Notes under the pieces: model-generated
Told to the model about the DNA's origin: nothing
What the model saw: the letters and a program-made list of their open reading frames with translations, nothing else
Database searches by the model: none
Origin: Amaranthus tricolor
Taxonomy: Eukaryota; Streptophyta; Magnoliopsida; Caryophyllales; Amaranthaceae
NCBI RefSeq assembly: GCF_026212465.1
Contig: NC_080051.1
Location: forward strand, 23,353,727-23,417,726
DNA length: 64,000 nt
Direction: 5' to 3'
Program-made: the position numbers and the translations under genes
Part shown: positions 11,569 through 22,749 of the stretch, piece after piece
How positions within the stretch are numbered: position 1 is the first letter of the stretch
Layout of the letters: every line of letters starts with the position of its first letter

Positions 11569-11827
11569 CTCTCTCCATTTCTTTTAAGCTATCCCATTTA
11601 GTTTTTTGGCACTATTTATCGATCAAGTTTAATTTGTATTTTATTCTCAATCTAGACGTTAAAATATAGTCAAGTGAGATCTTGTTTGATTCGTCTCAAT
11701 GTAAATTTTATTAATATCAAATTTTTATAATTTTTAATTATATAAAATTAGAGATATTTAAAATTGAATTAGTGCATTAGATATTGTGCTAAAATTATAT
11801 GGAACAACTTAAAAAATTAAAGGGAGT
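11569..11827. mobile_element. CTCTCTCC-ended MITE, GATCTTGTTTGATTCG family
   Basis: Ends ACTCTCTCCATTTCTTTTAAG and AACTTAAAAAATTAAAGGGAGTA form an imperfect inverted repeat. The centre carries AGATCTTGTTTGATTCGTC, shared with copies near 30345, 30675, 32345, 35040, 40905, 41430 and 50230. Probably Stowaway/Tc1-mariner type. Confidence 0.7.
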
Positions 11828-11939
11828 ATATTATAAATTAATAAAGAGCGTCCGTTTAAATATACAATAGACTGAATTGTATTTGTGAGCCTCTTGTGCA
11901 GCTTGATCTTTTACTCCATTTTATCTTACTACCTCCTTT

Positions 11940-12015
11940 TACTTTGATGTTTATTTTATTTTTATTTTATTTTATTTATTTTTATTTTATTTTATTTATT
12001 TATTTATTTATTTTT
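11940..12015. repeat. TTTAT-rich low-complexity array
   Basis: Repeated TTTTATTTTATTTATTTATT units over about 75 bp. Simple sequence expansion. Confidence 0.7.
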
Positions 12016-12062
12016 AAAGATAAATTTGTGTTGTAAGTTACATGCTTTATGGTAGTTGCAAG

Positions 12063-12607
12063 TAGGGGTGAAAATCGGTCCAAACCTGAAACGGAAGATC
12101 GGATTTTAAAATTATAAGACCCGGAGACCGGACCTGTTACATCCGGTCTGGTTTCGGTCCAACCTTGAAAACTACAAGTCCAGTCTGAATTTGGACCGGT
12201 TGGACAGGCTAAGTCAATTTTTAGAATATTAAATTCTATGAAAATATATATCTTGAATTAATATTATCTTACCAATTACCAACCTACATTATTTAAAAAG
12301 TTTATTTATTAAATCAAATTTCATGGTATTTTTGTAGTTGGTATTAAAATTGGGATGTAGGACTATTGACTATAAGTGAGGGTTTTCCAATAATTCCACC
12401 TGTGAATAAGTGGAAGAACATAGAGTACATATTAACCGGTCTGACCCTAAATTTTCTGGGTTTGGATGGGATCGGACCAAAACCCGAATTTCATAATTTT
12501 TAGGGACCGGAGACCAGACCTGATGCTTCCAGTCCGAATCGATTTCGATTCGGGTTTAACCGATTTTGGTTTGGACCACCGGTCCGGTCTAATATTGCAC
12601 ACCCCTA
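12063..12607. mobile_element. hAT-like MITE rich in CCGGTCC words
   Basis: Ends TAGGGGTG and CACCCCTA are inverted. The flanking 8-mers GTTGCAAG (12055-12062) and GTTACAGG (12608-12615) match at 6 of 8, fitting an old hAT 8-bp target duplication. Inside are many GGTCC/GGACC and CCGGTC words on both strands, so the whole 545 bp can fold back. No transposase ORF. Confidence 0.8.
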
Positions 12608-12624
12608 GTTACAGGCTTCACTTT

Positions 12625-12768
12625 CATTGAAGATTCTTTTCTTGAGCCGAAGGACTCTTTGACCGCACTCTCCTTTATGAGTATGAGTTGCCGTCTTTCT
12701 TTCCTCTTTAGACCCTGATCATAGTTTTCTATGAACGAAATACACTGGGTATGATGATGATGACGAAC
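12625..12768 (+). repeat. SINE copy, CTGGGTATGATGATG-tail family
   Basis: Contains TTGAGCCGAAGGACTC, CTTTCTTTCCTC and CCCTGATCATAGTTTTCTATG, and ends CACTGGGTATGATGATGATG. Matching copies lie at about 46530-46695 (plus) and 60197-60320 and 62075-62180 (minus), with a partial at 53490-53560. The GATGATG tail is the constant 3' end of a tRNA-type plant SINE. Confidence 0.65.
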
Positions 12769-13504
12769 ATTTTAATTGGGCTGTAATTTGTACCTACCTA
12801 TTATATATATTGAAACATAAAAGGAAGCTAGTAGTTATAAAATCATTCCTTACAAAGAAATTTATTTATTTTTAACTTATAGTGCAAAAGATTAAATTTG
12901 CAAAACCAATTCAAAATTATAGCTTTTAGGATTTGGAATTCAAACCTCCGACAACATATATAATTGAACAACCATCAATCTTATTACTCCAAAAACAGGG
13001 CATTCTCTTGCTAGTTGCTACACCTTGCAACTACATTGGTTCGCCAATGTCCGGTCAGACAGTTTGCGAAAAATAGGTCATGTATTTCATACCATGCTTC
13101 GTATTCCTCTTCGTCAAATTATTGTAGATTTGTAGTTTTACGCAGAACGCAACGGAAAGTTACGGTCCAATTTGATCTTAATAGTTACTAGCTAGTAGCA
13201 CATTAATCTACATTCTATTCAACAAAAAGAGCTACATTTAAGTATGTACAAGACTAAACCTAGCAAACACTTGCTGCTTAGTGCCACAGTTCATGCAGTA
13301 CCAGCATGAATGCTTCAAACATAAACCAACAATCCATCTTCAATCGTTGTACTAACACACAAACCTCATCTATTCATTACACACGCAGATCACTCTCGAG
13401 CTATTCTGTACAAAACTACATCTAATCGGATATTACATCACATATGTACACAATTCTCCGAATATGCTCCTCGGGGAGATCGGTTTTTTTCCCCTTGTTA
13501 CGGA

Positions 13505-16500
13505 TTAGTTGAGAGTAATGCAAAGTTCTATTGCAAAGACATCACCATTGAATCGGAGACCAGATGATTCCGCGGGCTGAAGTGTACCATCGACCATTCC
13601 GCCAAATATGTATAACAGACGGCCTGAATTATCAGAACATGCTGCATGGAAGGATCGGGCGTTAGGTTTATAGCCATATGATTTCAGTCTCTTCCATATT
13701 TTCGTACAGAAACGGTGCTTATAAGAGTTCACGTCTAACAACCAAAAGTCGTTTTTTCTGTGCCTTCGAGAGTCTTCACCTCCATAAACTAGAAGCTTCC
13801 CTCCGAGGATAAGAGTAGCTGAATGACCAACTCTTGGAAGGTTACTTTCCCAGGGAGTATTCGATAAGTCGAATCGAACACGAACCCACTCGGGATGACC
13901 TTCTGAGGCATTGAAAACCCATACATCGTCAAGAACGTTATAACCCAATCCACGTCCTCCGAAAAGCAGTGTCCTCGAATTGTCTATACATGTCAAGGTA
14001 TGTCCAGAACGCGGGGGCGGTGAAGGGTGAGTAACGATTTCATGCCAAGTTCCATAACAGAAGTTCTCGGATATTTCCAAGATCCAAAAGTCCCCTAATC
14101 TAACACCATCTGGGCCGATCCCTCCATGGATAAACATTCTCCGATCCTCCATACAGCATCCAGCATGGGCCCCGCGTGGCGGTGGGGCTGCTGGGCCCAC
14201 ATCAAGCTGCCTCCAAAACAATGTGACACCAAAAGTCTCACTCGTTTTAGCGATTTTCCCTATCCAGGTATCATTTTGACGGATACCATGATCGTTGATG
14301 CCTCCAAAAAGTATGAGAAAATCACCACTCGCAACACAAATATGCCCAAAACGTCCACTTGGAAAGCCTGAAGTTACCTTCTGCCATTTTAATATGGTTT
14401 TCAAATCACATCCAAGATGCGCAACCCATGTATCATCGAGATGACGCCCTGAACGGAAAAAAAATAAAAAATAGAAATCAACCATTAGTGATCTTTAGCA
14501 GACCATTTAGCATACTACACGACTATTACGAGATATTACATATGAGCTTAAAAATCACAAGATGCCACAGAGAAGCATAAACTCAAAACTCATCCCATAA
14601 CAGTTCTGAGATTAGAACCTGGAACCTGGTATAGCATTCTTAATATGGCAATAACTCCCTTTAACAGTTTTGACATTAGAACTTGGTGTCGTCGCGATTG
14701 CGGTAATGTTTGCAAACACGGCATCTCGCGGTGTAACGATTCGTTTCGCAGACATCGCAATGTGTATTGTTAAGTGGGAAAAACTCATTTTAACATAGTA
14801 GTTCAAGTTTTCTTAAACATAAATACAAACTGAAGTTTATAATAGACTTTTTAGAACATAATAAACTTTTTTAAAAATGGCTAATATGTTAGAATAACAA
14901 CTTATAATGGTTGTTACTCCATAACTTTATATCACAAGTTATGTAATGGGGTTTTCGGTCTAGTAAGCTCAAAATTCGTATAAAGAGGTTGTTATCTAAC
15001 GGAATGACCTCATTTTTATTCCATGCTTCAAATTGTCAACGTGCGGACGCTAGGCTTGATTTTAGGGCTGTCACTGGACAGCGCTTCACTTACTCAGATG
15101 CTAGCTGGCCGCACACTCCTGTACGCTCAGAACTCTAACAGACATTGTTGTTTAATTGACGAGATGCATGTAGTCGTAGGACTAGGAGCGTACGCCATTT
15201 GTGCTGGCCTTGAGGATGCGAAGACTCCTATTGGGGCTCCGGGATTTTTGCTGCTGGCACTTGTCTTGTGGAAGCGGGGAGCGCAGGAATCCTTTGGCCG
15301 ATAGTCTTCCAATCCAATTCAATCATTAGATTCTTAGACGTGCTAGACTACTAACATTAATAGATATCTAAAGACTCACAAGTTGTCACAACTTGGAAGC
15401 AATATTACATACGTTTTAATCTGCACGTTTATTTCATTAAAACAATAAAATGTTCCATTTAAAATTCATCGTCCGAAGGATGTAGGCAAAACCTATGGAA
15501 CCTAAGACTCTACATGATTAAAATACTAAAAATAAATGATGTTTATAATCTACTAAAAACGATATTATAATAATAACCTACTCCATCTCTTTTAGATACA
15601 AGCCACGAACATAGGATTCTCAAATCACATTTGTTAAATAGTAGACAAAATATTTCAAACAGTGACTATAACATGTGAAGTATGATAAACTGAATAAAAG
15701 TCATTCTTTACTTAACATATATGAAAATTTTAAATGTCTGCTCTTGTACTCATTAGACAAAGACAAGCCTCAATTATTTGACACCATGATACTTTGAACG
15801 CAATTTTGATACTCATGAGATAAAGATAAATTCAAGAAAAAAAAAAACTGTATTTTTTTGGTTAAAACTTGAAACTTAAAGGTATCAAACACAAGGGCAT
15901 GCCCTAGTCTTGCAAGTTGCAAGCATCCCAATTTCTACGCCCTATTTTTTTCAGCTTATTTTTAACTTGGACATCTATATAAAATTTGATTCTCAAACGG
16001 ACCAAATCCCTGAGAGATCTAAATGAAGTAAAATACCAAAAGGCACTTCAAGCTTTATAACTAGCCTTAAAACTAGCCTTAAAATTAGCCTTAAGCTTTG
16101 GATTTAATAGACATATAGGTTAAGTTGTTTAGACACAGGTACATGTATGATAAACTCATATCCAAGTATCAAAATGCTAATGCTCAACATACTTTTAGAG
16201 GACGTTTAGCAAATGCTTGCTACATACAAAATACAAATACATGCACACCATTATAGAATAATGTTTCTAAGTAAGAACTATGGCACAATTTTAGTTAAGC
16301 ATGCATATTCAAGTTAAAATGCATGGTAAACAAGCACCATGGAGTCCATTTATGAGCTCATTACACATCATTTCCCCCTCTTCTCTCATATATACTATTT
16401 TTGTCAACCTGCTATTGCTTAAAAGTGTTATTTAGCGATTCCACCCTTGCCGAGAATCAAGCCGAGTAAGTTATGTAGCATAGTCTACATGATAAACCTT

Positions 16501-17646
16501 TTTCTTTTGATTCAGGGGTAAGGTCGGATAATCTCAACATGTAAAGGGAGAGGCAACTAATTCTTCCGGTAAGTGAGAACCAAACTCTTATTACAAGGGT
16601 GGAAGTAATGCCTCCAACCACCAACTCAACTCATGAATCTCTACATAGTAAACCTATGATTGCTGTAAAGCATACCAAAAAATTTAGTCTCATCATCCTC
16701 TTTCCAATGTTACTCGACTCTTCATTTTTGCTTCAACGAACCTGTGTTCGATCCTTGATACTTGGGCATTGCTATGGCACCTAGATACTTCATTTTAAGC
16801 ATAAATTGAATATTTAAACATATACGACACATGGACATGTACCAGCATCCGACATGAGTACCCAAGTCCAAAGTAACATAGCCTCTTTCAAATATGCATA
16901 ACAAACTCTCAGGTAAAGGAAGACAGGAAAACAAATCCAAAGATGTTCTACACATATTAACTCATCACTCATCAGCAGCTTAAACCCCATCTTCCTACCT
17001 ATGTCAATTACTTCTAAGACTATGAAAATCAAACAAGCCACACAAAATCCCACAAACAAACACCAAATAGCACACAAATCATGGTTTAACATTCATCAGA
17101 AAACATGATCAATTACTGTATTGTTTCCCATCAGTCAAATTACTATAAATCATGGCAGAAAATAACAACCCAATACAAAACATCCGATCAAAACAATAGT
17201 ATTGCTCAAAAATTTGACATGGGTATCTCAGAAAACTGACCTCCTTCACATCCTCCACCAAATAAAACCAAACAATTTGAGACAAAATTGAGAGAATGAG
17301 AAGCTCTAGGGCAAGGAACCAAATTATCAGCAACTGGGTCAGTTAATCTGAGGCATGAAATAGAGCTTAACTGAGATACCCTCTGGTAAAGCTTCATCCA
17401 TGGCATGTACTCTCCACCATAATTAGCTGAAAAGTATGAATCTTTAAGAGCATCAACACAATTAGAACCCCATTCTCTTCTACAAATAGATTCCCAAAAA
17501 GCATCAGATGATGCTAAAGTATTGAATTTCTTGCAAGTTAAAGCAAAAGAAAGGATTGAATTAATGGGTAAAAGAAAAAGGATTGAAAAAAGATGGTCTT
17601 GAACTAGATTGCAAATTGGGGTTTCATTGTTCCCAGATTCTTCCAT
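13505..17646 (-). CDS. F-box/kelch-repeat protein, two exons
   Basis: Substrate-recognition subunit of an SCF ubiquitin ligase by family. Exon 1 is 17241-17646 (ATG at 17646, donor GGAG|GTCAGT) and exon 2 is 13505-14448 (acceptor CGTTCAG). The split codon restores EGGRHLDDTW, and the protein is 449 aa. The F-box spans about residues 9-56 (LVQDHLFSILFLLP to FWESICRREW). Kelch blades follow with GG doublets and downstream DxW: LVLFGGGCEGG, LILFGGINDHG, MFIHGGIGPDG, LLFGGRGLGYN, LLVYGGEDSRR and LYIFGGMVDG. The order and blade sequences match, from memory, the Arabidopsis protein At1g51550. The single 2.8-kb intron has collected a GC-rich segment, a SINE-like copy and a MITE. The frame is intact; substrate unknown. 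Confidence 0.92.
15040..15305. other. GC-rich island of unknown origin in the kelch intron
   Basis: About 265 bp that is much richer in G+C than its AT-rich surroundings and is open on both strands (ORFs 15023-15304 plus, 15127-15312 minus). I recognise no domain in either. It could be a piece of organelle DNA or of a retroelement; neither is shown. Confidence 0.45.
16505..16645 (-). repeat. Possible SINE copy (pair of 8130-8275)
   Basis: Lies in the kelch intron. Shares GATTCAGGGGTAAGG-like, AAAGGGAGAGG and GTGAGAACCAAACTC blocks with the expansin-intron copy. Minus strand has a B-box-like GTTTGGTTCTCAC. Confidence 0.35.
16707..16880. mobile_element. Short MITE, TGTTACTCGGACTC-ended family
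   Basis: Left end ATGTTACTCGACTCTTCATT and right end GTCCAAAGTAACATAG are inverted. The same family lies at 23442-23616. It contains GGACATGTACC-type words. About 174 bp, non-coding, in the kelch intron. Confidence 0.65.
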
Positions 17647-20600
17647 GAATGAAAGAGGGAAAAAGGCAAAATTGGTATTTTGTAATGGGTGAATTATTGA
17701 GAGGGATTTGGATTTTTTCTGTGAAAAAAGTTGAGGTCATTTTTTTTCTTTCAGCAGCAGATGGAGGATCTTTTCTCATTCCTGGGTCTGTCTGCTCAAT
17801 TCTTTGGCATTTTCTAACTCTTTGCCAAGGACCTCATTTTTGTATTTTACTGCCCATATTGCTCAATCAGCCACACTCCCTAGTCCTATTCCTATAAAAT
17901 TATAATCACATAAGCATCATAATTTTGTGTATTTAGACATTTTTAATTATTTATATTTATTTGAGAATTTTAAGTTAACTTAATAATGGAGGCTTTTTTC
18001 TTTTAACTTTGCGATCGAAGTTTGATTTTTATCAATAGGAAATTTTTTTGTCTGCATGTGGAAAGTTCAAATGATATTGTAGTTATTGATAACAACTATT
18101 TCCTCCGTTTCTTAATGAAGTTTTTACAAAGAATGTTCACGGAAATTAAGAAAAATAAAATCTTTATATGAAGTATTATTTTTTAAATAATAAATTTAAT
18201 AGAGGAAAAATTGGGATTTAGGACTATAAATATTAAAAAAATTTTAAAGAAGTTATTGAAAAAAATATAGGAACCACAACAAATAAAAACACATTTTTAT
18301 AAAATTAATAGGAAACATGTTGGGACCATAAGGAATATAAAATATTAAAATAAAGTTAGTACAAGATATATGGGAACTATAAGTATTATTAAAATATTAA
18401 AATGAGAATAAATAAGGTTATTTTTATTTAAAATTTATAGTATAAATAGAAAGATTCTTTATAGAACACAATAAGCACTATGCTGTTAATTATTATAACC
18501 ATGAACATATCTAGTTAATAGCAATTGGTAGCATGTGCTATCGGGGAGAAAAAAAACATTTTGATATTTTAATTTCGGTTTATTTGTGATCACTGAGAAA
18601 CCAAAGCTCCAAATGAAGATTTGACCATTAGAATAAATTCTTATGTGTTCCTAACAGGCTGAACAAATTTAAACACGATCTTAAAGTTTAAATTTTTTAA
18701 ATGGTATTTTTGTGTAGATTGTTTGTGTATTCTTGAACTGCACTCACTTTTTTTCTTCATTTTGCTTTTTCGTTGTTTATTCTTGTTCTCTTAAGGTGTA
18801 ATAGAATTTTATTTGTGATATTTTTAAAAGTATTGACTAAAGAGTAATCTCTTTGAAAGATATCATAGCAAAACCTTTTTTCTTTATTTTCATTTTGAAT
18901 TACTTACAACAACAATTTTAGCTTGTTTTTATATGAAAAATGAATATAAGCTCAATCAAATTTCTTAAAAGTCCGAAATTTATCAGAATACTTATCAATT
19001 TTAACAATTTATTACATGTTTAAAGAAAGTATTTCAATCATAGAAGATAATGTTAATACGTAAATGTATTAGTTGTATAGACTTGTTCTGTACATGTATC
19101 AACAATTCAACAAGCTTAACTAACAACATTAGCTTGTACTCATACGCACTATATAATTATTATTTTTTTCCCATTATCTAACGTTATATCTTCATAATTT
19201 TTATATATCTAAAAACATAAATTTAAAATTTACTAACGCTTATGACATTCATAAATATAGATAAATATTTTTAGCATTTGTTTTGCCATGTTGAACAAAT
19301 TCATACCAAATTTATTACATTTTCTTATTATTAAAATTTGTTAGCCATTATTACATTTTCTTATTATTAAGACAGTGTCCTAATGATTGTATATAATTTA
19401 ATGAACTAATTTAATATAGACTATTATAATTCAAAACCAAAGAACTATTAACATGATTTAAAATTCCTGAGTTTCTCTAATATAAATTTAATTTTAAAAT
19501 ACTACTTGAATAATTAGCATTTCAAAAATTGAGTCTTATAAAAATTCGACCTTTACTGTCGTAATAATTACTGAATTAACCCGCTGTGATTGCATTTCAT
19601 TGCTACGAGAAGGATTCCATGAAGACTTTCTTGTATTAACTACCATTTGAGATTTGTTAGTAAACTTTTTTTGTATGCTCACCTATTTTTGTCCTCAACT
19701 TTGAAATATTGAAATAAGGCAAAATTAAATAAAAATTACAATTCAAATTAATAAATAGTTTTGAAACATTATTGTACACAATTGTCACATTTTTTATCAA
19801 AAACTATCAAGAGCAAACTTTTTTTTCTGAAAAACTATCTAAAAATGTGTTTTCATTGTTGAACTAAGGCTACTATAATAGAATAGAAGATATTCAAATT
19901 TATGTTAGTATATACGGATATGTACAAGTCACATGCTTTTAATTTGCATTAGAAAACACCATAAGAAACCGCATTTTTTGATTCAACCTATCTAATTCTT
20001 TTTTCTTTTTTTCAATTTTCAATAAAAAAAAAAACACCGTCAATAGGTAGTATTTGACAAAGAAAATAGATTTTTAGTAACTTTAAAAAAAAATATGCTC
20101 TAGTTATTAAAAAAATGAGTAAGTAATTTTTGACAAAATAAATTATAGACATTTTTTTTTTGACAAAAAGTCAACTTTTATAGGTAATTTAACAAGTTTA
20201 TTCATATTAAAGTTTATACAAGTGAAATAAAATTCATTCCCACAATTGTATTGGAAAAGGCTAGATTTAAATTAGAGATAGTAAATTAGAAAATTACATT
20301 GCACTAAAAAGGGGACCATACAAGGATGAGTAGATTCTAGAACACACATTATGGTGATAGTTTCATTGTCTAAGTTATCATTATCACCATTTCTTCTTGT
20401 GTCGATTGGTTCACGCATATTGTCTTTTGTCACTCCCAACTACGCCATAAATAATGCATTATTTTTAACAAAGACAACTATACATCAATATTTGAGTACC
20501 TTTGAAAGTAACCTCCTTAAACCTTACCAATCCTTCCTTTGGTAAATTAATTGTGCAATCCCTTAACCAAACTTCAAATTAACTAAGACATGTTTCTATT

Positions 20601-20836
20601 TATCTTGCTTATCATGTGTATTAGGCTATTTGTTTTTATTTACAAGTCATTCTTGAGTTGAGGTCTTCGATAGTCGTTATCGACTTATATCCTTTGATGA
20701 GGGCTGGCCAACCGTCATCCAACCCTCCTCAAAATTCTATATAACTTTTATGATTGGGAAATACCCCTTTTGTTTTCATTTATATGAAAAAGATGCTTTT
20801 GTGGCTGTTAATTTATAGCAGATATACATGAGTTAC
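17647..20836. other. Gene-free AT-rich intergenic region
   Basis: Upstream region of the kelch gene (17647-17900) followed by about 3 kb of AT-rich sequence. The only structure I see is a repeat at 18100-18480. ORFs 17649-17897 and 20351-20545 lack family features. Confidence 0.55.
18100..18480. repeat. CTCCGTTTCTTAATGAAG repeat copy
   Basis: Begins CCTCCGTTTCTTAATGAAG and contains GGAACCACAACAAATAAAAA and GGAAACATGTTGGGACCATA. Related copies at 41090-41400 (same strand) and 50895-51285 (opposite strand) share these blocks. Non-coding, MITE-like. Confidence 0.55.
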
Positions 20837-20997
20837 TCTTGTGAGAGATCGTCTCTCGATAAGACGACCTCAAACAAGGAGCTATTATTTTTATTACATA
20901 TATGAGATATGCTATTTAACCTATGTATAAGACTCATCTCTCGGTTTAACCTATGTATAAGACTCATCTTTTGAAAAAACCGTCTCATACAACAAGT
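20837..20997. mobile_element. MITE of the TGAGAC-GTCTCA family
   Basis: Ends CTTGTGAGAGATCGTCTCTCG and AACCGTCTCATACAACAAG. A word of about 20 bp (TTTAACCTATGTATAAGACT) occurs twice in tandem near 20915-20967. Relatives are at 22127, 46296, 47048, 48192 and 55980. Confidence 0.65.
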
Positions 20998-21454
20998 TAT
21001 GATTAAACATTGGCCACTAAAAGTGCACTCCATCATGGGTTTTGTTTAGGTATTTAAGTATGAAACTTATAATGGTCATAAGTTAGGAGCTACAAAGTCA
21101 AAGAACTGGACGTATAGTCCTTGTTACTAGTCCATGTCCATAAATAAATCATGTAAGTTTCATTTGTAAGCATTACTTTGGGTAGGCAAAAAAAATTATG
21201 AAATTGGAGTTAAATGATAATGGGAACCACCATTATCATCATATTTAATGTATCCTATTCATAAAAACTATGATTTAAGTCTGAAGACACAACAAATCAT
21301 ACCTATAAAAAAGAATGCGACCAAAGAGTCTCTCAACTCAAGAAAGACCTGCAAGCTTAAAGGGAACCATTCACTCAAAGTAGATGAAAATAGAACCTTC
21401 AAGCTTAATCATGTGAGGTGTGATGGGAATAGTGACCTAATATCTTCCTAGATT

Positions 21455-22560
21455 GGTTTAGAAGAATTAAAAGCATCTTTGAGTATAAAGGTTTTGTTGA
21501 TGAAAGAAGTTGCAAGATGGTATCATCAAAGTTGACATCAATTGGTATGACAATCTAAAGGCTAAGTAAGGTAAGAGCAAGATTACTTCATGTGTACACA
21601 TAGAAGAAAATGGAGAAAAGGTGGACTTGTAAATCGCATGAACAAGACCGATACGTTAAGCTCACGAGTCATCGACTCACCTTCAAAATGATCTATTTTT
21701 TGATTCTTATGTGCAAGATTTCGAAAAGCTAAGCTTGATTTGTGACTTGCAAGAAAAAAATGTTGTTAGAATTGCTAGATTTACAAAAGGTCTTTCAAAA
21801 CTCATTGCACATAGAGTAAACCTTATGCCCCACGGTACACTACTTACCATGAAGTTGAACAATTGTAACCTCTTCAAAATCTCAATCTATTTCCAATATG
21901 GCAATATCCCAACACCCACCCATTTACAATATGGCACAAACATGCATGTCAAAATAGACGCTTTGGTTTCATTTGTTATTGCCTTATTGGTAATTATTGT
22001 CATGAAAAATGGTGTAAAGTTCTACCCATAAAAGCATGTTATAAGCTACTAGGTAGACCATAGCAATTTTTAAGACGAGCGATCCATGAAGGCAAGACCA
22101 ACGTAATCACCATAACAACCAAGAGCTACTCTTATGAGGCACCGTCTCTTGTTGACATGATCTCATATAAGAAGTCCATATTATAATATGTATTAGATGG
22201 GCTATTTAATCCAAGTATAAAGTTAATCTCTCAGTGAAACCGTCTCATACAACAATTTTTGAACAATCAATAGAGGAAGAAAATTCTAATTGAATCCTTT
22301 GCCCGTTTCATTGAAGTTGATAGAGGACCCGTTTAGATTCCAGCCCATTTAAAGCCCTCATATTAAAGGATTGGATCAGAAACTTCAACAAGCCCCACAG
22401 GTCTACTTTACTATTCAAAAACCAGCTTCGATTGTGTCCAGCCTATGTAGGCATTAGGCAATATATTGGGAAGAAAAAAAAATCATGTTCAATTATTGTA
22501 AACAAAGTGGACATTATTTTGGAGAAAAAAAGCTTCGATTTCCCTCAATTCTACCCTATT
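21455..22560 (+). pseudogene. Gypsy-type retrotransposon gag relic
   Basis: Translating across frames gives the gag core of Ty3/Gypsy elements: DWFRRIKSIFEYKGF near 21455-21500, SCKMVSSKL, WYDNLKAK-GKSKI, then YVQDFEKLSLICDLQEKN and RIARFTKGLSKLIAHRV at 21705-21810. A degraded zinc knuckle (NYCKQSGHYF) follows near 22487. Several stops and frameshifts; a TGAGAC-type MITE has inserted at 22127-22258. No pol domain or LTR found. Confidence 0.7.
22127..22258. mobile_element. MITE of the TGAGAC-GTCTCA family
   Basis: Ends ACTCTTATGAGGCACCGTCT and GAAACCGTCTCATACAAC. Contains GGGCTATTTAATCCAAGTAT, shared in part with 55980-56075. Lies inside the Gypsy gag relic, so it is the younger insertion. 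Confidence 0.6.
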
Positions 22561-22749
22561 TAATGGAACTACTTTGTATGAATGAGGTACAGCGAAAAAA
22601 GCGTAGCAGAACGCCTTATGTTATCTACGGGTGAAGGTTTTATGCCCGCATTTCTAGTTAAACGCAACAAGATCCTAACTCCTTCAATATACATGGTTAT
22701 GGGGGTTTCGCTGCATATAATCTTTCAATCTCGCAGCAATCACGTACCT

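Noticed and set aside
17649..17897. 82-codon ORF upstream of the kelch gene
   Set aside because: It overlaps the promoter/5' UTR of the minus-strand gene and has no recognisable features.
21248..21451. 67-codon Lys/Asn-rich ORF
   Set aside because: No family match; it lies just before the Gypsy gag relic and may be part of its decayed leader.
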